Positions 32,961-43,095 of a DNA stretch of 64,000 nt are shown one piece after another. Position 1 is the first letter of the stretch; every line of letters begins with the position of its first letter. The DNA is from Hirsutella rhossiliensis (taxonomy: Eukaryota > Ascomycota > Sordariomycetes > Hypocreales > Ophiocordycipitaceae), in the NCBI RefSeq assembly GCF_020360975.1, contig NW_025408667.1, positions 6,138,001 to 6,202,000 on the forward strand. The letters run 5' to 3'. The position numbers were made by a program, and so were the translations under genes. The notes beneath the pieces are model-generated. The model searched no databases and was not told the DNA's origin. It was given only the letters and a program-made list of their open reading frames with translations.

Positions 32961-35742
32961 AGCAGCCGTGCAGCATCTTGCCCTATTCGCGCCGTGGGAG
33001 ACCTTTCTTAGCGAAGAGCGAGGCGACATCAACGAGATATGGAGGCGCGCACGAGAGCGGCTTCCGCCAAGAACCTCGTGCCTCGTCGATAACGTTCAAC
33101 TACTCCGGCGGTCCGCCGAGGACGCAAAGCGAGACGCCAAGCAATGGGCAGCGTCGTCCGGCGACGGGGATCCGGCCGGCGCACCTGGCGATTGGGGAGG
33201 ATGGGGAGGGGCCGGGCGAGGCGGACCGCGAGGCGGGATCCGCGTACCAGTCCGACAACGTCGGAAACGCAACGCGACTGATCGATGTCGTTAGAAGCGC
33301 GACCGGCGCGAACCAGATCACGGCGGGGTCGCGGGAGCTTTCGGGAATGATGCAGCAGCTCTCCGCTTCCAGCAATCAGCGCTAGCCTCGACGGCCGAGC
33401 TCCGGGCCACCGTCGTGACCGAACGGGTGGGGGCACATCAACATGCCCGGGCAGGTGTTCCCGGGGCTGCAGTGCCGCCGCAGGATCAGGTCAAGGCCAT
33501 CAAGTCGCAGCAGACATGCGCCTCCAGAGAGGGTGAAGATGATCCAGGGCATACAAAGCATGGCCCCGGCCCACGGTACCGATCGCGGCGCAGCGGAGCG
33601 GAGCGTGCTCGCCGGCTTCGGGGAGGAAGACGTCCAGGTGACGCGAGTGGAAACCGAGGAGAGGGCAGGTAACGCGGAGGCCGGCATGGAAGTCCGCCTC
33701 GGCCCATCCACCTCCTTTCACGAGGCCGGGAAAGACTTGACAAGACGATTGACGCTAAACAAGAAGCAGGCGATTGCCTTCTCCATAATATGCCGCCACC
33801 TGGACTCGATGCGGCAAGGAGACGGAGGCGACGTCAGCCAGCTCTGTCAGTTCGTCGGCGGCGAGGGCGGCACCGGCAAGTCGCGCGTCATCGAAGCACT
33901 CGTGGGCCTCTTCGCCGCGAAGGACCTCTCGCATCGCCTGCTGATCACGGCGACGTCGGGGACCGCCGCCGCGCGGGTCAACGGCATCACCATCCACTCG
34001 GCCTGCGGCTTCACCAGGACCAAGGGCCGGGCGCGAACACGGCGAGGGACGTCGACGGCGTGCGGTTGCCGAGGCAGGCGGAGCGGTTCGTCAACGGCCA
34101 GTCTCGGATGGACTGGCAGGATAAGGACATGCTCGTCATCGACGAGGTGAGCATGCTCGGCGCGCGGACGCTGCACGCCGTCAACGAGCGGATCTGCCAG
34201 CTGCGGGGATCGCAGCGGGACTTCGGCGGATCCCCATCGTCCTCTTCTGCGGGGACTTCCACCAGTTCCGCCCGGTCCAGGAGAGGTCGATCCTGCTGCC
34301 GAGCGCGGCCGTCTCGTGGGACGAGGACAACTCGTTCAGGGCCGAGCAGCGCCACCAGCACGACAAGGCGCACGCGCTGTGGAGGCGGTTCACGACGGCC
34401 GTCATGCTGGACGAGCAGATGCGCGCCGCCGGCGACCCGGAGCTGCAGCGGCTGCTGAAGCGGATCCGCGGGGGCGTGCAGGACCACACGGACCTGGATC
34501 TCCTCAACTCGAGGTGCCACCGGGAAGGCAGGCGGATCCCGTGGGAGACGGGCATCACCGTGGTGACGCCGCTCAACAGGAATCGGTGGAACCTCAACAT
34601 GGAGGCGAGCCTGGCGTTCCAGATCCAGCAGCGGTCGACGGTGCGCATCTTCCTCTCCGAGCACAAGTGGAAGGACGGCCTGCCGACCGAGGAAGAGGCC
34701 ATCATGATGCTGAACCAGGGCGACGACAGCGCGATCCCGGTGCCGGCCGTCTTCATGTTCGTGCCGGGGATGCCGGTCGTCGTGAACCACAACACCCACC
34801 AGGGGCTGAAGCTGGTGAACGGTGCTAGCTACACGGCGGTGGAGGTCATCGTCGACAAGGCGCACCCGGGGCATCGGATCTCGGCCGACATGACGATCCA
34901 CTTCGGGCCGCCGGCGGCGATAATACTGGGGTCGAAGACGACCAAGGACTTCCACTTCGTCGGGATGCCGCCCGGCACGATCCTGCTGACGCCCATGAGC
35001 GTCAGGATCCAGTGTCAACGGAAGCGACCGTGGCAGCAGAACGACGTCAGCCGAAAGGGCCTGCCGTGCGCCGCCGCTTTCGCGTGCACGGATTACAAGG
35101 TGCAGGGGGGGACGCTGGAGCGCGTGGCGCTCGAGCTGCGGGGGACGAGGACGACAAACGTCGGCGGACGCGCCGTCCCGTCGCAGTGCGACCCGTACAG
35201 CCTATACGTGCAGCTGTCACGGTGCCCGACGCTGGACGGCATCATGCTCGTGTCGAAAGTGCGAGAGAGACCTAGTGGGAAACCGGGTCCCCGGGGAGAT
35301 GACCGCCGCACAAGCGAGGCTGGAGGAACTGAGCGATAGAACTGTTCGGGAAGCGATGTGCAACAGGCTCGGTGAGAGCGGGGACAGAGACGGTGAGCAG
35401 TAGGTAACTTAACCCAAGAGGGCGCGACACCAATAACTTAGCTATGCCCCACCCCGACCCTTGCAAGGACTTCATTACTAATGGGAAAATTGGGTCGGGG
35501 CGACCGGTGGAGCAGGCGGCACAAGCGAATGGGAAGGGGGTTTCAACGGGCCAGAAGCGAAAGCGGTTTATTATTCTGGGCAATCAGAAGTCTCAGGGCA
35601 CGGACAAGCGAATCAGATGCCCCAGGACATGACAAACAGAAGGCGAAAGGCCCAACCGAAGGCGAAATGACCGTAGCCAATCGACCGAGCGAATCAGAAG
35701 CGGGGATTTCGAGGGGCAAAACCGGGGGTGGGGCATAAAGTC

Positions 35743-35759
35743 CTTTCGTTCCTCAAGGC
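35743..35759 (+). repeat. Right 17-bp inverted repeat of unit 3
   Basis: CTTTCGTTCCTCAAGGC, exact inverse of 24644-24660 and identical to 13777-13793 at the end of unit 1. The array boundary follows within a few bases. Confidence 0.75.
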
Positions 35760-35875
35760 ACGCGCGTGGCCCTATTAATGACCCACGGCTCTGCCCTAAT
35801 TCACCGACGTTCAACAAAGAGCATCAATGAGGGGATTACATTCCGTGTCTGGTCTATGGTACAAGGTGAACCATG

Positions 35876-36230
35876 TTAAGTGGTGCTCTCTATGTCCGTC
35901 GCGGAATCAATGTCTTGTTTCTCTCTCTGCACTTCGCCAAAGTCTTGCGGTGTTCTCCTTGCTACTGGTGGATATACTTCGTCCTTGAGTCACTCTTAGC
36001 ATATCACAGTTCTCGGTTCGTGGCTAACGTACTAGATCGACAGAAGCTGGGAAGTTCGGGTCATTCGTAGAGTTATAGTCATACGCCTTATGCTTCCGTC
36101 GCACAAAAACGTATATATCCGCATCGTAGCGGCGACTTATTTGATGGCATCTTTTCAACATGCGAGTCGTTGCTCTGGAGAAGTTATCACCTGTACGGTC
36201 TCGTTTTGTCGGCGTTGTTGGTGGATCCAT
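35876..36230 (-). CDS. Small MADS-box-like protein, one intron
   Basis: ATG 36230-36228 (MDPPTTPTKRDRTGDNFSRA), exon 1 36230-36033, intron 36032-35984 (GTACGT..CAAG, 49 bp), exon 2 35983-35876, 101 aa. Residues about 15-60 (FSRATTRMLKRCHQ, then YDADIYVFVRRKHKAYDYNS) resemble the core of a MADS/SRF domain: an F-x-x-R helix with basic pairs, then an A-D-(I/V)-Y-V-hydrophobic strand. Exon 2 reads EVYPPVARRTPQDF. The same exon structure and residues occur in the gene at 38766-39143, which confirms the splice sites. MADS proteins bind DNA as dimers; this protein has little beyond the core, so DNA binding is only inferred. The two genes are divergent and 2.5 kb apart. It has no frame break, unlike its neighbours. 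Confidence 0.6.
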
Positions 36231-37487
36231 TCCCGAGTTCGACAGTCGGCGGCCACACCGAGGCTGTTCGGTCCTGCGCTGTGCTGGCATGGCAGGCATA
36301 GCACATTTAATATGGCTATCTGTCCAGTACGGATACAGCCATCTCCGGCCGTCGTATAATCTGCCAGCGCTGGCGATTCCGTCGTTCAATACTGGCTGTC
36401 TCTGCTGTGCACAGCCGCTTATGCTTCTACTCCTACATCGACATTAGGAAAGTAGGGTACACGCCCAAAAGAGACCAACGATTATTTCAATTGAGCAAAA
36501 CTGGGCCGCACTAGACGTGATGCCTGCAGCATTCGCGTTTTTTGTGCACAATCTGTCGGGAAGAAAGACAGACATCAGATATGTGTCAATTGCAGCGCAC
36601 CTGTTGGAGCGCGTTCCACTTTTGCCTGCATGGCGCAATGATGGTCTTCGCAACACAATCAGGGGAGGCGCAGCTTTTCTAGTATCGCTCCCTGGTGTGC
36701 GTGTAGCTGTGCTGCCATCTTATCGATAAGATTACAGTGACTTTGGGCTGAAGCTGGGACTCATCAGGCCAGTCAGTGTCTGCAGTCCGTAGGGGACAAA
36801 GCCAAAAGTCGCATCTTCTACAACTCATCTGGCAGAAAAGAGCTGAAAATGACCAGGAGCTAGCTACCCTGCCGTGGGTGGGAGGGTACCGCAAGCTACT
36901 TGGCGGTTAGCTGGAAATGGCTGTGTATTGGCAAATAGGCCGCGGTTTTGTAAGCCTGTTCTGGCTTGCAAAAATCTGCGTAGCACCTTTGGCGCCCCAC
37001 AAGGCGCTGCGTAGCGCGGCCACTATCTGCCAGAATGTCAACTTGCTCACCACTGCGCGCCCAATTACGCCACTCCTGGCTGAGTGTCAGTCCCACCCCG
37101 TGATTGGCTCGATTTTTGAGGGCCAGTCTATGCTCACCCTTGGTGTCATATTATGGAATACAAGCCAACTTGTACTCTCGCCCTCTAACTGGACGCGACT
37201 GTTTGTCGACTTCCAGCACAGCGCCATCGATGATCGGTAGGACTAGAGTAGCCGTAAACCGACACTTCGCCAGAACTCTCGATTTCGGCTTAAACATGGC
37301 TTCTCATGTTCCTTGGCAAAGCTGTGCACCTGCCAGCGGAGTTAAAAAAAAATGGGGGACGTTCTACGGACCGGACTGTGCCCGACCTCATAGATGGACC
37401 GTGCAGCGCTTAATCGTCCGGACGGTGCCTGCGAGTGACAAGGGGTGCGTAGCGCTCCACTGTGCAGACATTGGCTAACGGTTGGAG
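36231..37487. other. No recognised gene
   Basis: Short open frames only, none with a recognisable motif. A run TTAAAAAAAAATGG lies near 37342. I see nothing supportable here. Confidence 0.4.
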
Positions 37488-37880
37488 GATGGTAAGCGCT
37501 GTACTCCCTTCCCAAACACAATCCGGGAAAGCGCATGGTTACATGTCTCCCTGCGCTCCTCTAGAGGACCGATCCTCTGGAGGATTGTAAGCGCCATACG
37601 CCCCCTTTCCAAACACAATCCGGGAATCACGATACAAGTCCCTCTCCAATCCTCTAGAGGACCGATCCTCTGGAGGACGTAAGCGCCGCACGTCCCCCCT
37701 TCCAAACACAATCCGAGAAACGCGATACAAGTCCCTCTCCGATCCTCTGGAGGATGTAAGCGCCGTACCCCCCCCCCTCTTCCGAAACACAATCCGGGAA
37801 ACCGATACATGCTACATATCTCCCTGCGATCCTCTAGAGGATGATAAGCGCCATACGCCTCCCTCTCACTCAATACAGAA
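37488..37880. repeat. Tandem repeat of 82-97 bp with palindromic cores
   Basis: Four to five units, each with AAACACAATCCGGGAA (near 37514, 37611, 37703, 37785), a TAAGCGCC element and palindromic cores CCTCTAGAGG or TCCTCTGGAGGA. The final unit near 37860 is degenerate. Unit length and pyrimidine-run length vary, as in replication-slippage arrays. Confidence 0.8.
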
Positions 37881-38765
37881 AACGGGATCTGTCCCCGAGT
37901 CCCCGAGTCTTGACTCGGCCTCTGAGAGGATAGGAGGCCACTTACATACACTCGACAGCCAAACACCAGCTCAAAGTTTCCCACAATTCACAACATACCG
38001 CTGAACAGAATGTTGTAAGTGCAATTTTTACGAGAAAACGTTGATGCGTTTGGCGGATCGATTGGCAGAGCAAGTTGACCAGCGAATGCTGCTATTTGCT
38101 GAATGTAGCAATCACATCGGCCATTTTAAGGAGAGTGACTGAAGATGTACCAAGTTCGAAACCCTTACACCAACTTTTTAGTAATCTGTCTTGAGCACAT
38201 TTTGAGAACGAGCTGGCTGGATTGGATGAGAAGCCAGCCCGCCACAGTTCGTTAGCCGTGATGGAGTCCACATCGCGTCAGAAGCGGGACAGGACAGCTG
38301 TCGAGAAGAAGGTCCGAACGAGTTGAGGTCTCTAGGTCTCTCTAGGTAATACAGCTTGAAACCAGGTAAGAAGGGAAGTCTGCAGACTGTTGTTTCTTCT
38401 TCCTAGACCACTGAGGGGTCCGGAGGATCTCCTATTCGAACGGGGACCCTTTGAGGAGTCCGGCATAACTATTACTGGCTCAGGGACCTCGAGAGACTGA
38501 ACTATCGATTTCATAGCTAGAAGAGCTATTCGATCGGGAGATGGAGCTGATGTTGCTGACGTAGATGACTTACGTGGCCTTCAGTAAGTGGCAAGAAGTG
38601 CCCTCTTCCTGATAGAATGTATACTATACCTGAAAACGGGATATCAACTTGGGAGAAGCTTGGAGGGATATAAAAGGGGCTGCTTGAACGGGGGAGGGAG
38701 AGATAAAAAAAAAACATCTGATCGGGTGATACTCGACCTTCAAAAAGGTCCCTTTATCCACGTTT
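37881..38765. other. No recognised gene
   Basis: AT-moderate sequence without a supported open frame. It includes the upstream region of the MADS-like gene at 38766. Confidence 0.4.
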
Positions 38766-39143
38766 ATGCCCGCTTTTGCTCTCTCCTTCGCGAGAACAGC
38801 CGATAACTTTGCAAGGGCAACGAGCCGCCTCATGAGAAGATGCGATCAAATGAGCCGCCGCTACGGTGCCGATGTTTATATTATCGTGCGCCGAAAGTAT
38901 CGAACCTATGACTACAACTCTGCTGATGACCGTTCTTTCCCTACTCCTGTTGCTGAGCTTGTAAGTGTTCAGTGCTCCGAGGCTAAAAATTCCGTCCTAA
39001 CCTTTTATTAGGAAAAAGCTTATCCGCTCCCTGTGAGGAAGACACCATTGGATTTCCGTTGTCCGAACGATGCGAGGGAAGAACAAGCGAGAACGGAAAA
39101 ACACTGGCTAGTAGGCAGCGATCAATCCGAGGTGAAGCCATAG
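38766..39143 (+). CDS. Small MADS-box-like protein, one intron (paralogue)
   Basis: ATG 38766 (MPAFALSFARTADNF), exon 1 38766-38960, intron 38961-39011 (GTAAGT, TCCTAAC branch site, TTATTAG), exon 2 39012-39143 with stop TAG; 108 aa. The core FARATSRLMRRCDQMSRRYG followed by ADVYIIVRRKYRTYDYNS aligns without gaps to the 35876-36230 protein. The exon 2 start EKAYPLPVRKTPLDF matches EVYPPVARRTPQDF there. The intron sits at the same codon in both genes but differs in sequence, which points to an old duplication. Resemblance to the MADS/SRF fold is by pattern only. The frame is intact. Alternative: a fungal family of unknown function with only superficial MADS likeness. Confidence 0.65.
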
Positions 39144-40218
39144 AGAATAGATGGGATTTTCGTCACCATTATGCCTCACGTCCTGGATTAGGTTGTTGTG
39201 AGAGCCGCCATGCCAGCCCGTAGCCGATAATGAATGCACCGAGGGTGGCAGGGCTCCGGCGCTTGCGCAGCAAGGTGCGTCCGCTAAACGCAGAATGGCC
39301 TGCGGTGGTTGCTGATTGCGCCGACGTGCCGACGCCGCTACATGCGAAGACCCTCATGCCACGCCATTCTTTGCTTGCGCCGATAATACTATGTCCCATC
39401 TGGCGCAGGCCATGAAGTGCCTGTGACGATCTGCTGCCGCGCTGTTGGATGCGTAGAGGTGGAGGTCGTCACAAGCTGGGCGCTGCTTGAGCTGTAGAAT
39501 GTTGATTCGGAGCTCCATAGATCAAGCAGAGGTCCCCTTTCCTCGCCCGCAGTGCCTGGAGCGCTTCTGCCATTCCGACTGATGCCATTCAGGTCGCTTT
39601 GCACAACCGCCGTCGTGCCAGGTGTGGGACAAAACTCTTTGACAACCCGCCTGCTATGAGAAATCCAGACATCGGTCTACTCCCCTGGCTCAGCTGCGGC
39701 TACTCCACAGCCAAAGGGGATCAATAGTATGCAGGCAGCCTGGTTGAGAAGAAATCGGGAGAGCCGAAATTAACTGAGCCTTCTGTTGCTTCAGCGTGAA
39801 TGTGCTTGAGCGCAACGACCAGTTCCAAGGACTACCCGTTGGTCTAAGCGCAGCGCGGCAGCCCAACTAAATGATCCGACCAACGGGTAAACCCCACGCC
39901 GTCACCTGTGTGATGCGGGGACAAGCCAGGCGTCTCCGTCTCGAGACCGACGTTGGGTCGCTCCGGTACCTGAACCATCAGTTCCTGAATGTTGCTGCGG
40001 ATACACTCACTACCACTTACGTAGGTGGTTTCGGGTTTGCATCAGTGGAAAATGGCTCCTACAGCCTTTCACGGTAAACAGGCAGCAATATCTCAAGTCA
40101 ATCTATCCCTGTTGAAAATTTTTAAGTGCATTACTGTCATCATGTCGCCATATCGCGCCTTTGCCGATTGATACGATGGATAAAAAAGAAATCCAACACA
40201 CCGCCGAAATACACGATC
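39144..40218. other. No recognised gene; one short inverted repeat
   Basis: No supported coding region. CCCGTTGGTC (near 39836) and GACCAACGGG (near 39878) could form a 10-bp stem with a loop of about 32 bases. No terminator or RNA gene can be assigned. Confidence 0.35.
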
Positions 40219-40220
40219 TA

Positions 40221-40301
40221 CTCGTCCCACAGACCCACGTAAAGTGGGTCCTCACCACCTGTCTGTGTCAACCACCTGGCTGTGTCACTTCACCGCTTCA
40301 A
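40221..40301 (+). repeat. Left terminal inverted repeat of pogo element
   Basis: 81 bp, identical to the reverse complement of 42090-42170. It contains an internal small palindrome CCCACGTAAAGTGGG. Confidence 0.95.
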
Positions 40302-40332
40302 GCCTCTATCTTGACCTCAACAACGGCACATT

Positions 40333-42082
40333 ATGAAGAATAAAGAGCTTACGCTTGAAAGGCGCGTAGCCGAGGCTATTAAAGCCATTGAGGCAAATCC
40401 CAATATGTCCCTTCGCGCTGCGGCTAAGGAATTTGGGGTTCCACGCGAACGACTCCGCTTGCGATTTCACGGCATCCAACCTCGCAGCGGCCATAAAGCA
40501 ACGCATACGAGGCTATCGCCAGCTCAAGAGGGCTCAATCGATCTGTATATCGATCGTCTTGAGCGTATAGGACTTGCGGTGCGGAAGGACTTATTACGCG
40601 ATGCAGCAAATCGGGTTCTAAGCTCCACGGTCGGCCCTGATGGTACCCGCAACGAACCCTTCGACTCCCAATGCTTTGTTGGCAAAACTGGATATCCCGT
40701 TTTATTAAACGCAAGGGATATCATATTATGAAGCAAAAGGTACTCGATAACCAACGCAAGCTTGCCGAATCAGTCCCGCACGTTACCGAGTACTTCAAGA
40801 AGCTCCACGAGACGATTGCCTCGTACGGGATTAACCCGGCTGATATCTGGAATATGGACGAGACGGGCTTCCGTATTGGTATTGGCAGGGACCAAGTTGT
40901 CGTCACGAAATCAAGGCGATCGCAATACTTTGGTATTGAGGAAAACAGGGAGTCGGCAACAGCCGTTGAAGCGATTTCTGCCGATGGTCGATACATCCCT
41001 GCGTTTTGATCCTATCCGGCAAGGTCCACCTCGAACAGTGGTACGGCATCAAGGAGCTAGATGGCGATACCCTTATTGGTGTTACGGAAACGGGATTTAC
41101 GAACGATCAGCTCAATCTAGCGTGGATTCAACATTTCGATAAGCATGCAAAGAGCAAAGGTGCTTGGAGGCTATTGCTCCTTGACGGCCACGGCTCCCAC
41201 CATACCCTTGACCTTATCGAGTACGCTGAAGCCCATAATATTGTGCTCTTTGCATTGCCTCCGCATCTTACGCATCTCCTTCAACCGCTTGACGTCGTGG
41301 TATTTCAGCCGTATAAACATTACCACAGTCGGGCAGTCGATTTTGCTATTCGCAGTGGTGCGAGTAAAATCACCAAGCTGGAGTTCCTCGCTATGATCCA
41401 ATCAATCCGCGTCAAAGCCTTCAAGAGTCTACAATCCTCTCGGCATTCAAAAACAGGAATCCACCCATTCAATCCAAAGCCAATCCTCGAGAGACTCAAA
41501 GAGAGGGCACGGGACCAGACGCCGCCGACAGAGCTACCTGCAGAGCCGTATTCATCCCCTTTTGGTACCCCCCATACCGTACGGAAGTTTGAATCAGTTG
41601 GCCAACGTCTCCTTGAGTTTGACCCAATTGATGATATTGAGAAGGAGGTCTTCGTACATAACCTTTAACGCTACGTTAAAGGTGCAATCTCCCAAGGCCA
41701 CGAGTTAAAGCAAACGATGGTCGATCTGTACAATGCCAAGCTTGCCGAGCAGCAACGCCAAGGCCGGAAGAAATACAAGAACCGCCACCTTCAAAGCGGT
41801 GGAGTACTGACTGTAGACGAAGGGAGGGCTATTGCGAAGTCAAAGGAAGATATTCGCATTGCAAAAGCAGAAAAGTTGGTACTGGCGAAGCAAAAGAGGG
41901 AGAAAAGGGCGATTGAGCTCGAGGAGCGACGGGCAGCCCGGGCGGCTAAGAAAGCCGAAAAGAAGCCCAACGATCAGCTTTATAAGCTACAAAACTCAAA
42001 AATAGGTAGACTATTGCGGCCAGTATTCAATTATCGTATGCATCAATTTTTAACTTTTTTTGCCGTTTTATTATTAAATTAA
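40333..42082 (+). pseudogene. pogo-family transposase, three breaks
   Basis: Cut-and-paste transposase. ATG 40333 (MKNKELTLERRVAEAIKAIE) opens an N-terminal psq-type helix-turn-helix (MSLRAAAKEFGVPRERLR). A CENP-B-type second DNA-binding domain follows with CWQNWISRFIKR in a shifted frame (about 40670). The DDE_1 catalytic core has D in IWNMDETGF (about 40855), D in LLLDGHGSHH (about 41185) and D in HLLQPLDVVVFQPYKH (about 41285). The C-terminus is basic and coiled (KREKRAIELEERRAARAAKK). Breaks: a frameshift just before the GKTG/QNW block (about 40675), a one-base shift near 41003 and a TAA at 41666-41668 followed at once by in-frame RYVKGAISQG. All three catalytic Asp are present, but this copy cannot make a full protein as written. 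Confidence 0.9.
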
Positions 42083-42089
42083 GTTGGCG

Positions 42090-42170
42090 TTGAAGCGGTG
42101 AAGTGACACAGCCAGGTGGTTGACACAGACAGGTGGTGAGGACCCACTTTACGTGGGTCTGTGGGACGAG
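42090..42170 (-). repeat. Right terminal inverted repeat of pogo element
   Basis: 81 bp, reverse complement of 40221-40301, followed by the TA duplication. Confidence 0.95.
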
Positions 42171-42389
42171 TAGTGTATCACTTTCTTCTCGGCTTCGAGA
42201 CCAAAGGCGCACTGCCCCTCTCGTCTCGCGTCTACTATTGTCATAATTGATCACCCCCTATGCTTCGGCCTGCACCCACATTAGTGAGGTTAGCAGTGCC
42301 CTTCATCGACACGAACATTCAGGTCGTTCCTCTCACTTTCCATCTTTCAAGGGCCGAGCGAGAAGAGACCGTATCGGGATGGGATGGGC

Positions 42390-43095
42390 CGAGTAGTCTT
42401 TGCCGCAGCTGAAGACAACGCTCCATAAGACCCATAGCCTTCCCATGATGGCCTTGCCTCTTCCAAGTAAATGCAAGATTGTTCATGCTCTTGAGCGTGG
42501 ACGGGTGATCCCCCCCAAGAACCCGCTTGCTCGTCTCCATCACCTGCACCTGCAGTGGCTCGGCTTCCTTCCACCGGCCTTGATCCCGATACGTCGCCGC
42601 CAAGTTGGCCATGCTGCTGAGGGTGTCTGGATTCTCCTCCCCAAGCAACCGCTTGCTCATCTCCATCACCTGCACTTCCAGTGGCTCGGCTTCCTTCCAC
42701 CGGCCTTGATCCCGATACGTCGCCGCCAAGTTGGCCATGCTGCTGAGGGTGTCTGGATGCTCCTCCCCAAGCACCCGCTTGCTCATCTCCATCACCTGCA
42801 CTTCCAGTGGCTCGGCTTCCTTCCACCGGCCTTGATCCCCATACGTCACCGCCAAGTTGGCCATGCTGCTGAGCGTGGACGGGTGCTCCTCTCCAAGCAC
42901 CCGCTTGCTCGTCTCCATTACCTGCACCTGCAGCGGCTCGGCTTCCTTCCACCGGCCTTGATGCCGATACGTTACCGCCAAGTCGGCCATGCTGCTGAGT
43001 GTGGACGGATGCTCCTCTCCAATTGCTTCCCTTCGCATCTTCACTGCTTGCAGTTGGAAATCTCCTGCATCCTTCCACCGCCCCTGATATTGGAG
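42390..43095 (-). repeat. Six TPR units of 126 bp in the NLR gene
   Basis: Repeats of GRWKEAEPL, then QVME, then HPDTLSSMANLA, then TYRDQ. The four central units are nearly identical at DNA level (for example GGCTCGGCTTCCTTCCACCG recurs). Outer units are diverged. Such high-identity arrays are typical of fungal NLRs that change specificity by unequal exchange (known for the family). Confidence 0.9.

Larger units (their letters stand above)
27391..35403 (+). pseudogene. Helitron Rep/PIF1-like helicase, unit 3 (least degraded helicase)
   Basis: Start placed at ATG 27391 (MGENPSRE), aligned by position with MADSP of units 1 and 2; uncertain. The repetitive N-terminus spans 27480-29600. The Cys-rich segment (CMLC, CRSC, CAEC, CEH) is at 29780-30000. 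The pre-Rep domain follows at 30000-30370. The Rep core is open from 30970 to 31765: TWADTVLRRHGGRF, AIWFTINPND, HUH motif GSLHVHGLLWL (about 31640). Then come intron 1, YYVTNYATKVEDP (about 32215) and intron 2. The helicase has LTLNKKQAI (about 33755), Walker A GGEGGTGKSR (about 33855), Walker B MLVIDEVSML, GDFHQFRPV and a long open frame 34404-35270 ending in YVQLSRCPTLDG. The natural end is MTAAQARLEEL to stop 35401-35403. Frame breaks lie near 30380, 32005, 32740, 33200, 34025, 34230 and 35275. Encoded function: strand nicking/joining and 5'-3' unwinding for rolling-circle transposition. Confidence 0.9.
24616..35765 (+). mobile_element. Tandem Helitron unit 3 (diverged, inverted-repeat bounded)
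   Basis: Third unit, same two-gene plan but more diverged. It contains the companion gene (24998-26285) and the Rep/helicase with an enlarged repetitive N-terminus (27391-35403). GCCTTGAGGAACGAAAG at 24644-24660 is the exact reverse complement of CTTTCGTTCCTCAAGGC at 35743-35759. After about 35765 the array ends and unrelated sequence begins. The 3' flank (35404-35765) has no gene. It carries AGCCAATCGACC and GAATCAGAAGCGGGG elements before the terminal motif. Confidence 0.75.
40221..42170 (+). mobile_element. pogo-type DNA transposon with TA target duplication
   Basis: 1,950-bp element. TA at 40219-40220 and TA at 42171-42172 flank inverted repeats of 81 bp with no mismatch that I can see. 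They begin CTCGTCCCACAGACCCACGT. It contains a broken DDD transposase. The perfect repeats and clean TA duplication indicate a recent insertion. Confidence 0.95.

Noticed and set aside
3661..35765. Heavy RIP mutation of the tandem array
   Set aside because: Array copies are GC-rich with few transition-type nonsense codons; breaks are mainly indels.
36444..37478. Several 60-125 codon frames on both strands
   Set aside because: No recognisable domain, no repetition elsewhere in the window, no convincing start or splice context.
37488..37880. CRISPR-like array
   Set aside because: Units are 82-97 bp imperfect tandem repeats with no unique spacers, in a fungal context.
39836..39887. 10-bp inverted repeat as a terminator or Helitron hairpin
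   Set aside because: No gene ends beside it and no CTRR end follows.
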